Part shown: positions 8,498 through 17,803 of the stretch, one piece after another
How positions within the stretch are numbered: the stretch's first letter is position 1
How the letters are laid out: each line of letters begins with the position of its first letter
Source of the DNA: JBBRYB01 sp038238115
GTDB lineage: Bacteria > Actinomycetota > Actinomycetes > Propionibacteriales > Nocardioidaceae
NCBI GenBank assembly: GCA_038238115.1
Contig: JBBRYB010000004.1
Coordinates: 1 to 64,000 of the forward strand
Length of the DNA stretch: 64,000 nucleotides
Direction: 5' to 3'
The notes under the pieces: model-generated
Seen by the model: only the letters and a program-made list of their open reading frames with translations
What the model was told of the DNA's origin: nothing
Database searches by the model: none
Program-made: the position numbers and the translations under genes

Positions 8498-9204
8498 GCT
8501 CGCGCCCCCGCACGTGTCCAGGGCGTCAACAGCCTTTGTACGCCGAGGAGCGCGAGATCCAAGACGATCGCCAGAGTCACGCACAAGACGCTGGCCGCGA
8601 AGATCTCCGCCTTGAACTGAGTGTCGACCGCATCGAGCAGCGACTTGCCCAGCCCGCCGGCCGACACGATCGCTCCGATCGTCACGAGCGCGACGGTCGA
8701 CACCGTCGCGACCCGAAGACCGGCCATGATGACCGGGAGCGCGAGCGGCAGCTCGATCCTCAGCAGCATGCGCGTCGGTCCATAGCCGCTGCCGATGGCG
8801 GACTCACGTACTTCGCTCGGCACCGCCCGCAGCCCTGCCAGCACGTTGCGGACCAGGATCGTCAGCGAGTACAGCGCCAACCCGATGATCGCCGTGGTCG
8901 CACTCAGTCCCGTCACAGGAAGCAGCAGCGAAAACAGCGCCAAGGAGGGAATCGTGTAGATGATGGTCGTCGCGCCGATGATGGCCGATTCGAGACCCGC
9001 GTACCGCCTTGCCAGCAAGGCGAGTGGTAGCGCGATCAGGAAGCCTAGCGCGACGGACACCACCGTCAGGTAGATGTGCTGGCCGAGCTGGTCGAGAAGC
9101 TCTTGACGACGATCGGACCAGTAGTAGGGGCACCACCAGGAGTTGTCGATGTAGCACTGAGGGATTTCGACGCTACGAGGAACGACGTCCATCAACGCAC
9201 TCAC
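8494..9204 (-). CDS. Osmoprotectant ABC transporter permease
   Basis: This is the second BPD-type permease, 236 aa. Transmembrane segments start at IYLTVVSVALGFLIALPLAL, and the EAA-like motif is VPSEVRESAIGSGYGPTRML. The start is ambiguous. GTG at 9204 has TAGGGT (9212-9217) 7 nt upstream, fitting a leaderless transcript. ATG at 9192 is four codons further in and lacks a clear ribosome-binding site. An extracytoplasmic Cys pair (CYIDNSWWC) lies before the first membrane segment. Confidence 0.9.
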   Translation of the reverse strand: MSALMDVVPRSVEIPQCYIDNSWWCPYYWSDRRQELLDQLGQHIYLTVVSVALGFLIALPLALLARRYAGLESAIIGATTIIYTIPSLALFSLLLPVTGLSATTAIIGLALYSLTILVRNVLAGLRAVPSEVRESAIGSGYGPTRMLLRIELPLALPVIMAGLRVATVSTVALVTIGAIVSAGGLGKSLLDAVDTQFKAEIFAASVLCVTLAIVLDLALLGVQRLLTPWTRAGARA

Positions 9205-9211
9205 CCCAGCC

Positions 9212-9292
9212 ACCCTAGGCGAAGGGACGCTCGCTGGCACCAGGTCACGGCTTCAGCGAGACGCGGCCACCCGACGGCCGGCACGTTACGCT
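9212..9292. promoter_or_regulatory. Divergent leaderless promoters of the osmoprotectant transporter
   Basis: Two outward-facing -10 boxes are seen: TAGGGT on the minus strand (9212-9217), 7 nt before the permease GTG, and TACGCT on the plus strand (9287-9292), 6 nt before the ATPase ATG. The 94-bp gap between the start codons would hold both promoters and any shared osmotic regulator site. No clear dyad operator was found. Confidence 0.45.
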
Positions 9293-9298
9293 CATGAC

Positions 9299-10480
9299 AT
9301 GGGCTCTCCCAAGGACTTCATGATCCGGCTGCAGGGCGTGGGCAAGACGTACGACGGGGGCACCGTCGCCGTGCAGGAGCTCGACCTCGACGTCCCTCGC
9401 GGCGAGCTGGTCATCTTGGTGGGGCCCTCGGGGTGCGGCAAGTCGACGACGCTGAAGATGATCAACCGGCTGATCGAGCCGACGACCGGACGCATCGAGC
9501 TCGACGGCGAGGACGTGACGCGCATGAATGCCGTGCAGCTGCGGCGTCGGATCGGGTACGTGATCCAGCAGATCGGGCTGTTCCCGCACCAGACGATCCG
9601 CACCAACGTGGCGACGCTGCCTCACCTGCTCGGCTGGGACAAGAAGAGCACGAACGAGCGCGTCGACGAGCTGCTCACCACCGTCGGCCTCGAGCCGGAG
9701 AACTTCGCCGACCGTTATCCGCATCAGCTTTCCGGCGGCCAGCGCCAGCGCGTCGGCGTGGCCAGGGCGCTGGCGGCCGATCCCGACGTGCTGTTGATGG
9801 ACGAGCCCTTCGGCGCCGTCGACCCGGTTGTGCGTGGTCGCCTGCAAGACCAGTTCCTCGCGATCCAGGCGAGCCTCGCCAAGACCGTCGTCTTCGTGAC
9901 ACACGACATCGAGGAAGCGGTACGTCTCGGTGATCGGGTGGCTGTCTTCGAGACGGGTGGCCGGCTCGCCCAGTACGACACCCCCGCCCGAGTGCTCGGC
10001 GCACCCGCAGACGACTTCGTCGCCGAGTTCGTCGGCGCCGACCGAGGTCTGCGGCGGCTCGCGGTAACGCCGATCGAGCGAGACGACCTGGAGATGCCGC
10101 CGGTCGTCCACGACACCGACACCCTCGCCGATGCGCGCCTCCAGATGGACGTCGACGACGCCCGATGGGCCATCGTGCTCGACAAGTCCGAAAACCTTCG
10201 CGGCTGGATCGGCGTCGACCGGGCCGAGGGCAGTGCCACCGTCGGCGAGCGGGCCGAGCGGATGGATGCCTGGGTGGCGCACGACGCCTCCCTCAAGGAT
10301 GCCCTGTCCACCATGCTCCAGTGGGACGCCGGGTGGGTGGCGGTGCTCGACCGCGACCAGTTCCTCGGCGTACTCACACCCGCAACGCTTCACGGGGCAC
10401 TGCGACGGTCCGTCTACGCCGAGGAGGAAGGCGTCGAGCTCGACGAGGTCAATGTCGCGTCCACCGGCCCGTTGCACTGA
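9299..10480 (+). CDS. Osmoprotectant ABC transporter ATP-binding protein with CBS domains
   Basis: This 393-aa ProV/OpuCA-type ATPase powers the two permeases encoded divergently. Walker A is GPSGCGKST near residue 43, the signature LSGGQRQRVGVARAL near 142, and Walker B LLMDEPFGAVD near 163, followed by the switch His in FVTHDIEEA. Residues ~250-370 form a tandem CBS region (MQMDVDDARWAIVLDKSENL-like strands), which senses ionic strength in OpuA relatives. TACGCT lies 6 nt before the ATG, indicating a leaderless start. An internal ATG at residue 8 is possible. Confidence 0.93.
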   Translation: MGSPKDFMIRLQGVGKTYDGGTVAVQELDLDVPRGELVILVGPSGCGKSTTLKMINRLIEPTTGRIELDGEDVTRMNAVQLRRRIGYVIQQIGLFPHQTIRTNVATLPHLLGWDKKSTNERVDELLTTVGLEPENFADRYPHQLSGGQRQRVGVARALAADPDVLLMDEPFGAVDPVVRGRLQDQFLAIQASLAKTVVFVTHDIEEAVRLGDRVAVFETGGRLAQYDTPARVLGAPADDFVAEFVGADRGLRRLAVTPIERDDLEMPPVVHDTDTLADARLQMDVDDARWAIVLDKSENLRGWIGVDRAEGSATVGERAERMDAWVAHDASLKDALSTMLQWDAGWVAVLDRDQFLGVLTPATLHGALRRSVYAEEEGVELDEVNVASTGPLH

Positions 10481-10556
10481 GGCCACCACACTGAGCCCCC
10501 AGCCACCAGGCCAGGGTCTAGGCACCGGTAACCGCGGATTGACCTCAGGGACAGGG

Positions 10557-11066
10557 TCAGCGGTGTTCAGGCGCTCCCTTTCCATTGTCGTCGCCGCCCT
10601 TGGGCACCCGGCAGGCCCGCTCGAGCAGCAGCCCGGCGAGCACGATCAGCACGCTCGCCGCCGCAGCGATCACCGAGTGAATGACCCGCTCGCGCGGCAG
10701 CTGGATGTCCATCTGGTCCACGAACTGCCATCCGAACCCCAGATAGCCCCCGGCGATCAACGCGCCCATGAGCGCGCTCGCCTTGGCCAGCAGCAGGAAG
10801 TTCACCGCGCGTCGCGGGTCCATCAGCAGGCGTTCGCGATGAACCGTGCGGTACGTCGAGTACGCGAAGACGAGCAGGATGCCGGCGATCACCGCGAGTG
10901 CCATGATCGCCGCCCACTCGACGCGCGGCGCGGTCCCGTTCTGGCTCTCTGACAGCGGCACCAACAGATAGCCGAGCAGCACCCCGACGACGAACGCGAC
11001 CGCGAGCACAGAGGAGCGGGTGGGTCCCACTGTCCCCTGCGGCGGCCGGGTCCGTTCAGCCACCAC
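10557..11066 (-). CDS. DUF3180 membrane protein
   Basis: This 169-aa membrane protein has four hydrophobic segments: VLAVAFVVGVLLGYLLVPL, IMALAVIAGILLVFAYSTY, ALMGALIAGGYLGFGWQF and VIAAAASVLIVLAGLLLERA. RRAVNFLLLAKASALMGALI is the most conserved family stretch. The family sits directly downstream of folK across Actinobacteria; its function is unknown. It is 64 bp from folK and on the same strand, so it is probably the last gene of the ftsH-fol operon. Confidence 0.88.
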   Translation of the reverse strand: MVAERTRPPQGTVGPTRSSVLAVAFVVGVLLGYLLVPLSESQNGTAPRVEWAAIMALAVIAGILLVFAYSTYRTVHRERLLMDPRRAVNFLLLAKASALMGALIAGGYLGFGWQFVDQMDIQLPRERVIHSVIAAAASVLIVLAGLLLERACRVPKGGDDNGKGAPEHR

Positions 11067-11130
11067 CGCGGGTCCCGCGGCGGGCCGCTCCGCAGCTCAG
11101 CCGGCTCGATGAGACCGCCACGCCGGGGCC

Positions 11131-11694
11131 TCAGACCTCGAGCTCGGCGTCGCCGCGGTGCACGATCCCGCTGGTGTCGAGATCGGCCAAGAGGTCGGCG
11201 ACCTTGCCCTTGCCCGGAATCTGGGCCTGGGCGTCGATCTCGTGCCAGGGGACGAGCACGAAGGCCCGCTCATGGGCTCGTGGGTGGGGCAGCCGCAGCT
11301 CGCCGGTGTCGGAGAGCCGGTCGCCCACCACGATCAGGTCGACGTCGAGGGTGCGTGGAGCGTTGCGGTCGCCCCGCTCCCGGCCGAATGCTGCCTCTAC
11401 TGCATGCGCGCGATCCAGCAGCATGGCGACGGACAGCGTCGTATCGGCTAGCACGATCACGTTGAGGAAGTCGGGAGCGTCGTCGGCGGAGTCGACCGCC
11501 GTCGTCTCGTAGACCGACGACACGATGACCACACGCACCTCGGGAGTGTCGGCGAGGGCGTCGAGGCCTCCCTGGAGGTTGGCTATCCGGTCGCCGACGT
11601 TACTGCCCAGGGACAGCACGGCGGGTCGGATGGGGCGCATCTCGCCGGTAAGAGTGTCGGGGTCGATGATGTTCGGGTTGGGCGTCTCAGTCAT
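11131..11694 (-). CDS. folK: 2-amino-4-hydroxy-6-hydroxymethyldihydropteridine diphosphokinase
   Basis: FolK transfers pyrophosphate from ATP to hydroxymethyl-dihydropterin, the step before FolP. Seen in the 187-aa protein are SLGSNVGDR near residue 29, the metal-binding APRTLDVDLIVVGD near residue 112, and LPHPRAHERAFVLVP. An N-terminal extension of about 25 residues (TETPNPNIIDPDTLTGEMRP) precedes the domain. Its ATG overlaps the end of folB by 8 nt, indicating coupled translation. Confidence 0.96.
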   Translation of the reverse strand: MTETPNPNIIDPDTLTGEMRPIRPAVLSLGSNVGDRIANLQGGLDALADTPEVRVVIVSSVYETTAVDSADDAPDFLNVIVLADTTLSVAMLLDRAHAVEAAFGRERGDRNAPRTLDVDLIVVGDRLSDTGELRLPHPRAHERAFVLVPWHEIDAQAQIPGKGKVADLLADLDTSGIVHRGDAELEV

Positions 11695-12076
11695 CTCGGC
11701 TCCGGTGGATAGTAAGGCTGACGTCGTCGAACGCCACGCTGATCGGTGCTTGTGGCTTGTGAACCGTCACGTCGACCCAGGCCACGGGCCGCTCGGCCAG
11801 GCAGACGTCGGCGAGGCGCTGCGCCAGGGTCTCGATCAAGTCGACCGGGTCACCGACCATGGCGCTGTGCAGCCGCTCCGCCAGGGCACCATAGTGGACG
11901 GTGGCGGACAGGTCATCGCCGCCACAGGCGAGCCGGGTGTCGAGCCCCAGTTCGACGTCGACGACGAACTCCTGACCGTCTCGGCGTTCGAAGTCGAAGA
12001 CTCCGTGATATGCGTGCGCGCGCAGTCCACGGAGCGCGAGCCGGTCCATCGGCGCCTCCCCCGTGGCCAGCTTCAT
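11687..12076 (-). CDS. folB: Dihydroneopterin aldolase
   Basis: FolB cleaves dihydroneopterin to hydroxymethyl-dihydropterin and glycolaldehyde; the family forms tunnel-fold octamers. The 129-aa protein shows YHGVFDFERRDGQEFVVDVE, with the active-site Tyr/Glu region, and a conserved WVDVTVHKPQAPI near the C-terminus. ATG 12076 overlaps the upstream stop as ATGA. It sits in the conserved folE-folP-(NTF2)-folB-folK operon. Confidence 0.95.
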   Translation of the reverse strand: MKLATGEAPMDRLALRGLRAHAYHGVFDFERRDGQEFVVDVELGLDTRLACGGDDLSATVHYGALAERLHSAMVGDPVDLIETLAQRLADVCLAERPVAWVDVTVHKPQAPISVAFDDVSLTIHRSRDD

Positions 12077-12516
12077 GGCGTCTCCTCGTCGGTCTCGGCC
12101 TCGTCGGCTTGCGGGCTCGACAGTACCGGCGATGCATGGTGGATCCACAACCGCCAACCCTTCGACGTGCGCCGGAACACATTGGTTGCCGCCGCTTTGC
12201 CTCCGGCAAAAGCACCGACGGGTGTATCCCGGGTTGCCGACAAGACGTTCTCGGTGCAGGTGATCGAGGCCAGCTCACCGATGACGACCGCGTCGACGTC
12301 GGTAAGGAAGAACTGGATGTACGGCGCGTTGGCCATCAAGGCCATCCAGGACCGCATGACGTTGGCCCTACCCCGGATCGGCTCAGCGGCGGGATGAACA
12401 CAGACGACGCCTTCGTCGTCGGCCCAGATCTGCTGCATCGCGTCGTAGTCGGACCGCTCGAAGGCGGCATAGAACTCCGCGTGGGCGGCCAGTACCTCGT
12501 CGACCTCCGCCGTCAT
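12073..12516 (-). CDS. NTF2-like (SnoaL/DUF4440) protein of the folate operon
   Basis: This 147-aa cone-fold protein has the hallmark start VDEVLAAHAEFYAAFERSDY followed by MQQIWADDEGVVCVHPAAEP, and a C-terminal strand GWRLWIHHASPV. Relatives are found between folP and folB in many actinobacteria. No catalytic role is established; a small-ligand pocket is likely by fold. It overlaps folP upstream and folB downstream by 4 nt each (ATGA). The acidic tail after residue 135 is poorly conserved. Confidence 0.88.
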   Translation of the reverse strand: MTAEVDEVLAAHAEFYAAFERSDYDAMQQIWADDEGVVCVHPAAEPIRGRANVMRSWMALMANAPYIQFFLTDVDAVVIGELASITCTENVLSATRDTPVGAFAGGKAAATNVFRRTSKGWRLWIHHASPVLSSPQADEAETDEETP

Positions 12517-13376
12517 CGCGGTGCCTCCCCCGCCCAACGAGCCGCGACGGCCACCGCGTCGAGCGACCGGCCTACGTCGTGCACGCGCACACACCAGACG
12601 CCCGCCACCGCCGCCAGGGCGGTGGTGGCGGCCGTGGCGTCCTCACGCTCGGCAGGCGGACGCGGTGTGCCGTCACTGCTGCACAGCAGCTGCCCGAGAA
12701 ACGCCTTGCGGGAGGATCCGACGACCACTGGCTGCCCGAGCGACTGAAGCGCGTCGAGGTTGCGTAGCAGCGCCCAGTTGTGGGCGGCCGACTTGGCGAA
12801 CCCGAGCCCGGGGTCGATCGCCAGCCGTTCCCGGCGGATGCCCGCGTCCAAGGCGGCGCGCACGCGACCAGCGAGCTCCTTCGTCACGTCCGCCACGACG
12901 TCGTCGTACGTCGCCAGGTCCTGCATGGTCGAGGAGTGGCCGCGCCAGTGCATGCAGATGAACGGCACGTCGAGCTCGGCGACCGTGGCGAACATGGCGG
13001 TGTCCCCAAGGCCGCCCGAAACGTCGTTGACCCCGACTGCCCCCGCCGCGACCGCCGCGCGCGCCACGTCGGCCCGCATCGTGTCGATGGTAACGCTGGC
13101 GCCGGCGGCGCTCAGCGCTTCGACGACCTCGATGACCCGGGAGAGCTCCTCGTCGACACTCGGTCTGACTGCGCCGGGCCGAGTGGACTCACCGCCCACG
13201 TCGACGAGGTCGGCTCCGGCGTCGATGATCTCCATGCCGTGGGCGATGGCTGCGGACGGTTCGAGCCACCGGCCGCCGTCGGAGAACGAGTCGGGCGTGA
13301 CGTTGAGGATACCCATGACGAGACATCGCCCCGGTCGCGGCAGACCCTCGACCCAGCGCGGAGGGGCGGCGTACAC
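12513..13376 (-). CDS. folP: Dihydropteroate synthase
   Basis: FolP joins hydroxymethyl-dihydropterin pyrophosphate to p-aminobenzoate and is the target of sulfonamides. Signatures in the 287-aa TIM barrel are MGILNVTPDSFSDGGRW, VDVGGESTRPGA, DPGLGFAKS, VVGSSRKAFLG, and the C-terminal RVHDV. The GTG start at 13376 lies 5 nt after the folE stop. Confidence 0.97.
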   Translation of the reverse strand: MYAAPPRWVEGLPRPGRCLVMGILNVTPDSFSDGGRWLEPSAAIAHGMEIIDAGADLVDVGGESTRPGAVRPSVDEELSRVIEVVEALSAAGASVTIDTMRADVARAAVAAGAVGVNDVSGGLGDTAMFATVAELDVPFICMHWRGHSSTMQDLATYDDVVADVTKELAGRVRAALDAGIRRERLAIDPGLGFAKSAAHNWALLRNLDALQSLGQPVVVGSSRKAFLGQLLCSSDGTPRPPAEREDATAATTALAAVAGVWCVRVHDVGRSLDAVAVAARWAGEAPR

Positions 13377-13380
13377 GCCT

Positions 13381-13989
13381 CTAACCGAGGATGAGGCTCA
13401 TCGCCTCGGCTCGGGTCGCCGGGTCGTCACGCAGCTGACCTCGCACGGCACTCGTCACGGTCTTCGACCCGGGCTTGCGCACACCACGCATGGTCATGCA
13501 CAGGTGCTCGCACTCGAACACAGCGATCACACCCCGCGGCCGAAGCATCGACATCAGAGAGTCGGCTACCTGCGTCGTGAGCCGCTCCTGCACCTGGGGG
13601 CGGCGGGAGAAGACGTCGACGAGCCGGGCCAGCTTGGACAGGCCGGTGATGCGGCCGTCGTTACTGGGGATGTAACCCACGTGCGCGACGCCGTTGAACG
13701 GCACCAGATGGTGTTCACACGTGGACCACACCTCGATGTCCTTGACGAGCACGAGCTCGTCGTGACCGAGGTCGAACGTCGTCGTCAGCACGTCCGCCGG
13801 ACCCATCCGCAGGCCGGCGAAGGCCTCCGCGTAGGACCTGGCGACCCGGTGGGGCGTGGCCAGCAGACCCGGTCGATCCGGGTTCTCCCCGACTGCGATC
13901 AGCAGCTCACGCACCGCCGCCTCGGCCCGGGCGTAGTCGAAGTCGGGCACCGTCCAGTCCTCGGACGTGGCCACCGGCTCGAGGCCCAT
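13381..13989 (-). CDS. folE: GTP cyclohydrolase I
   Basis: FolE opens GTP to dihydroneopterin triphosphate, the entry step of folate synthesis. The zinc-binding residues are visible in the 202-aa protein: Cys and His in STCEHHLVPF and Cys in CEHLCMTMRGVRKPGS. RPGLLATPHRVARSYAEAF is the family N-terminal motif. The ATG at 13989 is one base after the ftsH stop, so translation is probably coupled to ftsH. Confidence 0.97.
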   Translation of the reverse strand: MGLEPVATSEDWTVPDFDYARAEAAVRELLIAVGENPDRPGLLATPHRVARSYAEAFAGLRMGPADVLTTTFDLGHDELVLVKDIEVWSTCEHHLVPFNGVAHVGYIPSNDGRITGLSKLARLVDVFSRRPQVQERLTTQVADSLMSMLRPRGVIAVFECEHLCMTMRGVRKPGSKTVTSAVRGQLRDDPATRAEAMSLILG

Positions 13990-13990
13990 G

Positions 13991-16048
13991 TCAGTCCTGC
14001 GGACCCGTCGACCGCCCCAACGACGGTCCAGGGGGAGGAGATCCCGGCGGACCCGTGGGAGGGGCCGGACCCGCACCCGGCAACGCACTTCCAGGTGTCT
14101 CCGTGCCCGGCGACACCGTGATCTCGCCGGGTTGCTCGGGTCTGCCGTTGAGCCCTGCCGGCACCTTGACGGGAGGGATCTCCGACGGCGACCGGGAGTC
14201 CGAACCGGTCCAGGCGGGCCGCTCGGGCCGCATCTGGATCACCTCGAAGAGCGAGGTAAGACCCTTGCGGTCGATCGTCTCCTTCTCGAGCAGTTCGGTG
14301 ACGAGGTGGTCGAGCACGACACGGTTGGTCACGAGGATGTCAAAGGCTTCCTGGTGTGCGCTGGTGAGGAGCCGGTTCACCTCCTCGTCGATGATCGCGG
14401 CGACCTCTTCTGAGTAGTTGCGGGTATGCCCGATGTCGCGACCGAGGAACGGCTCGCCGGTGTCCTCTCCCAGCTTCACCGCGCCGAGCCGCTCGCTCAT
14501 GCCGTAGCTCGTCACCATCGCCCGCGCCACCTTCGTGGCCTTGTCGATGTCGCTCGACGAACCCGTGGTCGGGTCATGGAAGATCAGCTGCTCGGCCGCC
14601 AGGCCGCCGAGGGCGTAGGCGAGCTGGTTGAGTAGCTCGTTGCGAGATACCGACGACTTGTCCCCCTCGGGCAGCACCTGGGTGAAGCCGAGAGCCCGAC
14701 CCCTGGGCAGGATCGTGATCTTCGTGACCGGGTCGGTGCCGGGCAAGGCGGCGGCCACCAGGGCGTGTCCGCCCTCGTGGTAGGCCGTCATGAGCTTCTC
14801 CTGCTCACTCATCAGGTGGGAGTGGCGCTGCGGCCCCATGCTCACCCGGTCGATGGCCTCGTCGAGGAAGTGGTCGTCGATCATCTTCTTGTCCTGGCGG
14901 GCCGTCAGCAGGGCGGCCTCGTTGAGGACGTTGGCGAGGTCGGCTCCGGTGAAACCAGGGGTACGGCGGGCGACCGTGAGCAGGTCGACCCCTGCCGCGA
15001 TCGGCTTGCCCCGTGAGTGCACCTGCAGGATCTTGTGGCGGCCATCCATGTTTGGCGCGGAGACGCCGATCATCCGGTCGAACCGGCCAGGACGTAGCAG
15101 GGCCGGATCGAGGACGTCGGGGCGGTTGGTCGCGGCGATCAGAATCACACCTCCGCGCACGTCGAACCCGTCCATCTCGACGAGTAGCTGGTTGAGGGTC
15201 TGCTCACGCTCGTCGTGCCCACCGCCCAGTCCGGCCCCCCGGTGGCGGCCGACGGCGTCGATCTCGTCGATGAACACGATGGCCGGCGCATTCTCCTTGG
15301 CCTGCTCGAACAGGTCACGCACGCGGGACGCGCCGACACCGACGAACATCTCCACGAAGTCCGAGCCGGAGATGGAGTAGAAGGGCACGCTCGCCTCGCC
15401 GGCCACCGCCCGTGCGAGCAGGGTCTTGCCGGTTCCGGGCGGCCCGTAGAGCAACACGCCCTTGGGGATCTTCGCGCCGACCGCCTGGAACTTGGCCGGT
15501 TGCTGGAGGAACTCCTTGATCTCACCGAGCTCCTCGATCGCCTCGTCGCAGCCGGCGACGTCGGAGAACGTGGTCTTGGGGGTGTCCTTGCTGACCATCT
15601 TCGCCTTTGACTTGGCGAACTGCATGACCCGGCCGCCGCCGCCCTGCATCGAGTTCATCATGAACAGGAAGAACAAGATGATCAGCAGCACAGGCAGGAA
15701 GCTGGAGATGAAGGTCCACAGCACGCTGGGTTGCGGGACCTCGACGTTGTAGGAGTCCTGGATCGTGTTGTTCTTGATACCTCGCTGCACCTGGTCGAGC
15801 AGCTGGACACCTTGTTCGGCCAGCCACTGAGACGAGATCTCGTCACCGTTCTCCAGGGTTGCCTGGATCGTCTGGTCGCCGTCGATGAACGTGACGCTCT
15901 TCACCTGTCCGGAGTTGAGCGTGCTTACCATCTGAGAGGTGTTGACGTCCTTGAAGCCGCTGCGCGACGACACGACGTCGAGCACGACCAGGATCACAAT
16001 GGCGAAGAGGATGACCCACAGCCAGGGCCCACGGAACCAACGCTTCAC
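13991..16048 (-). CDS. ftsH: ATP-dependent zinc metalloprotease FtsH
   Basis: This 685-aa membrane-anchored AAA+ protease degrades misfolded membrane proteins. Two transmembrane helices (WLWVILFAIVILVVLDVV and FLPVLLIILFFLFMMN) flank a periplasmic domain. Walker A is GPPGTGKT, Walker B FIDEIDAVG, and the zinc site HEGGH fits HEXXH. The C-terminal ~60 residues form a proline/glycine-rich tail common in actinobacterial FtsH. The GTG at 16048 is preferred because GGAAG lies 6 nt upstream; an upstream in-frame extension (to 16111) reads into non-conserved sequence. Confidence 0.97.
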   Translation of the reverse strand: MKRWFRGPWLWVILFAIVILVVLDVVSSRSGFKDVNTSQMVSTLNSGQVKSVTFIDGDQTIQATLENGDEISSQWLAEQGVQLLDQVQRGIKNNTIQDSYNVEVPQPSVLWTFISSFLPVLLIILFFLFMMNSMQGGGGRVMQFAKSKAKMVSKDTPKTTFSDVAGCDEAIEELGEIKEFLQQPAKFQAVGAKIPKGVLLYGPPGTGKTLLARAVAGEASVPFYSISGSDFVEMFVGVGASRVRDLFEQAKENAPAIVFIDEIDAVGRHRGAGLGGGHDEREQTLNQLLVEMDGFDVRGGVILIAATNRPDVLDPALLRPGRFDRMIGVSAPNMDGRHKILQVHSRGKPIAAGVDLLTVARRTPGFTGADLANVLNEAALLTARQDKKMIDDHFLDEAIDRVSMGPQRHSHLMSEQEKLMTAYHEGGHALVAAALPGTDPVTKITILPRGRALGFTQVLPEGDKSSVSRNELLNQLAYALGGLAAEQLIFHDPTTGSSSDIDKATKVARAMVTSYGMSERLGAVKLGEDTGEPFLGRDIGHTRNYSEEVAAIIDEEVNRLLTSAHQEAFDILVTNRVVLDHLVTELLEKETIDRKGLTSLFEVIQMRPERPAWTGSDSRSPSEIPPVKVPAGLNGRPEQPGEITVSPGTETPGSALPGAGPAPPTGPPGSPPPGPSLGRSTGPQD

Positions 16049-16196
16049 GCTTATCTTCCGGAGCAGGCGCTCCGTTCCTCCTACCATTCGGTCATGACGG
16101 GACCCACCCATTGTCGCCTACGGCCAAAATGCCCCGTAGATGCGTCTGGGCGAACGTCAAGTGTGGCAGCCGCGGGGGCTCGCCTCAAACCCGCGC

Positions 16197-16748
16197 TCAG
16201 GAGTACACGTGCGGCGCGAGCGTCGCGATGCATCGCAGGTTGCGATACCGCTCCGCGTAGTCCAACCCGTAACCGACGACGAACTCGTTGGGGATGTCGA
16301 AGCCGACATAACGTACGTCGACGGCCATCTTGAGGGCATCGGGCTTGCGCAGCAAGGCGCAGGTGTGGACCGACTTCGGCCCGCGAGACCTCAGGTTGGC
16401 CACCAGCCATGACAGCGTCAGCCCGGTATCGATGATGTCCTCGGCGATGAGGACGTGCAGGCCCTGGATGTCGGTGTCGAGATCCTTGAGGATGCGCACG
16501 ACACCAGACGACGCCGTGCCGGAGCCGTACGACGACACGGCCATCCAGTCCATCGAGACGTGCCGCGTGAACGCCCGGGACAGGTCGGCCATGACCATTA
16601 CCGCGCCTTTGAGCACTCCGACGACGAGCAGGTCTTCACCCGCGTAGTCGGCCTCGATCTCGCCCGCCATCTCGTGGAGCCGCTGCTGGATCTCCGCCTC
16701 TGTGATCAGCGTCTTCGCCAGGTCCTGCCCGACGTCGGTGTCGTCCAC
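16197..16748 (-). CDS. hpt: Hypoxanthine phosphoribosyltransferase
   Basis: This 183-aa purine salvage enzyme converts hypoxanthine and guanine to IMP and GMP using PRPP. The PRPP-binding motif VLIAEDIIDTGLTL, the phosphate loop VVGVLKGAVMVMADL and VGYGLDYAERYRNL identify the family. GTG 16748 is taken as start; the open frame extends 16 codons further, without conservation. It sits between tilS and ftsH, the usual actinobacterial arrangement. Confidence 0.95.
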   Translation of the reverse strand: MDDTDVGQDLAKTLITEAEIQQRLHEMAGEIEADYAGEDLLVVGVLKGAVMVMADLSRAFTRHVSMDWMAVSSYGSGTASSGVVRILKDLDTDIQGLHVLIAEDIIDTGLTLSWLVANLRSRGPKSVHTCALLRKPDALKMAVDVRYVGFDIPNEFVVGYGLDYAERYRNLRCIATLAPHVYS

Positions 16749-16805
16749 TCGCCCAGCGTGCCACACCTCGGGCGAGTGGCCGCACGGCAAGACCAAGAGC
16801 GGGTG

Positions 16806-17795
16806 TCACCGATCGGGGCGCCGAGTCCCGGCCAGCCGCAGCTCGCCCTCCTGGCGCCGCATGCAGAGGCGGCCGGGCAGATCAACGCCGGCCTGGCCGT
16901 GCCACCGCGTGACGAGGCAGTCCATCGCCTCGATGTGGCCGGCCGTCAGGTCGCTCGCGGGGGCCCCGGCTGCCAGTGCGGCACGCATCAGCACTCGGCG
17001 TCGTAGGGCGCTCAGCGCCTGCGCCAGCACCGCCACCACGAGGTGGCCGTCCGGCGTCCGGGCGCGGCTGTGCAGGTGCTCGGCAAGGCTGTCCAGGGCG
17101 TCGGCATCGAGGCGCGCCAGGTCGGCGCAGCGGGCCAGCGCCTCGGTGATGCCCGGGCCGAGGTCCCGCTCGAGCGCCGGCAACGTCTGCTGGCGCACCC
17201 TGACTCGTGCGAACCGCGCATCGGCGTTGTGTGGGTCGTCCCACACCGTGATTCCGAGCGCCTGGCAGGCCCCCCGCGTATCGTCGCGGCTTACCGCCAG
17301 GAGCGGCCGCCGCAAGACTCCACGGCACGGCGCCATACCGGCCAACGACCGAGTTCCGCTGCCTCGCGCAAGTCCCAGCAGCACCGTTTCGGCCTGGTCG
17401 TCGAGCGTGTGGCCGAGGAGCACCGTGGCATCGAGCTGTGCGCCGAGCCGTTCGAGCGCCTCGTAGCGAGATGACCGGGCCGCTGCCTCCGGACCGCCGG
17501 CGGCACCAACGTCCACCTTCTCGATCCGCACGGGCTCACAGCCGAGCTCCACCAAACGCCCCGCCACGCACGAAGCGGTCGCCGCCGAGCCCCGCTGCAG
17601 CTGATGGTCGACCACAGCGGCTCCCACCAGCCAGCCACCTGTGCGGCCTTCGAAGACGGCGGCCGCGGCGAGTGCCATAGAGTCGGCACCGCCCGAGCAT
17701 GCCACCAGAAGGCGGCTGCCGGGATCGAGGTCGGCGCACGCGACGCGGACCGCGCGACGTACCCGCGCAACAGCAGGATGCAGTCGGTTGACCAC
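16806..17795 (-). CDS. tilS: tRNA(Ile)-lysidine synthetase
   Basis: TilS adds lysine to C34 of tRNA-Ile(CAU), which is essential for reading AUA. The N-type ATP pyrophosphatase P-loop LLVACSGGADSMALAAA lies near residue 30, and GHTLDDQAETVLLGLARGSG is the second family motif. The protein is 329 aa; the C-terminal part is the actinobacterial short form. GTG 17795 is chosen; the same frame remains open further upstream, inside the metalloprotease gene, without homology. Confidence 0.94.
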   Translation of the reverse strand: MVNRLHPAVARVRRAVRVACADLDPGSRLLVACSGGADSMALAAAAVFEGRTGGWLVGAAVVDHQLQRGSAATASCVAGRLVELGCEPVRIEKVDVGAAGGPEAAARSSRYEALERLGAQLDATVLLGHTLDDQAETVLLGLARGSGTRSLAGMAPCRGVLRRPLLAVSRDDTRGACQALGITVWDDPHNADARFARVRVRQQTLPALERDLGPGITEALARCADLARLDADALDSLAEHLHSRARTPDGHLVVAVLAQALSALRRRVLMRAALAAGAPASDLTAGHIEAMDCLVTRWHGQAGVDLPGRLCMRRQEGELRLAGTRRPDR

Positions 17796-17803
17796 GAGCG
17801 GAC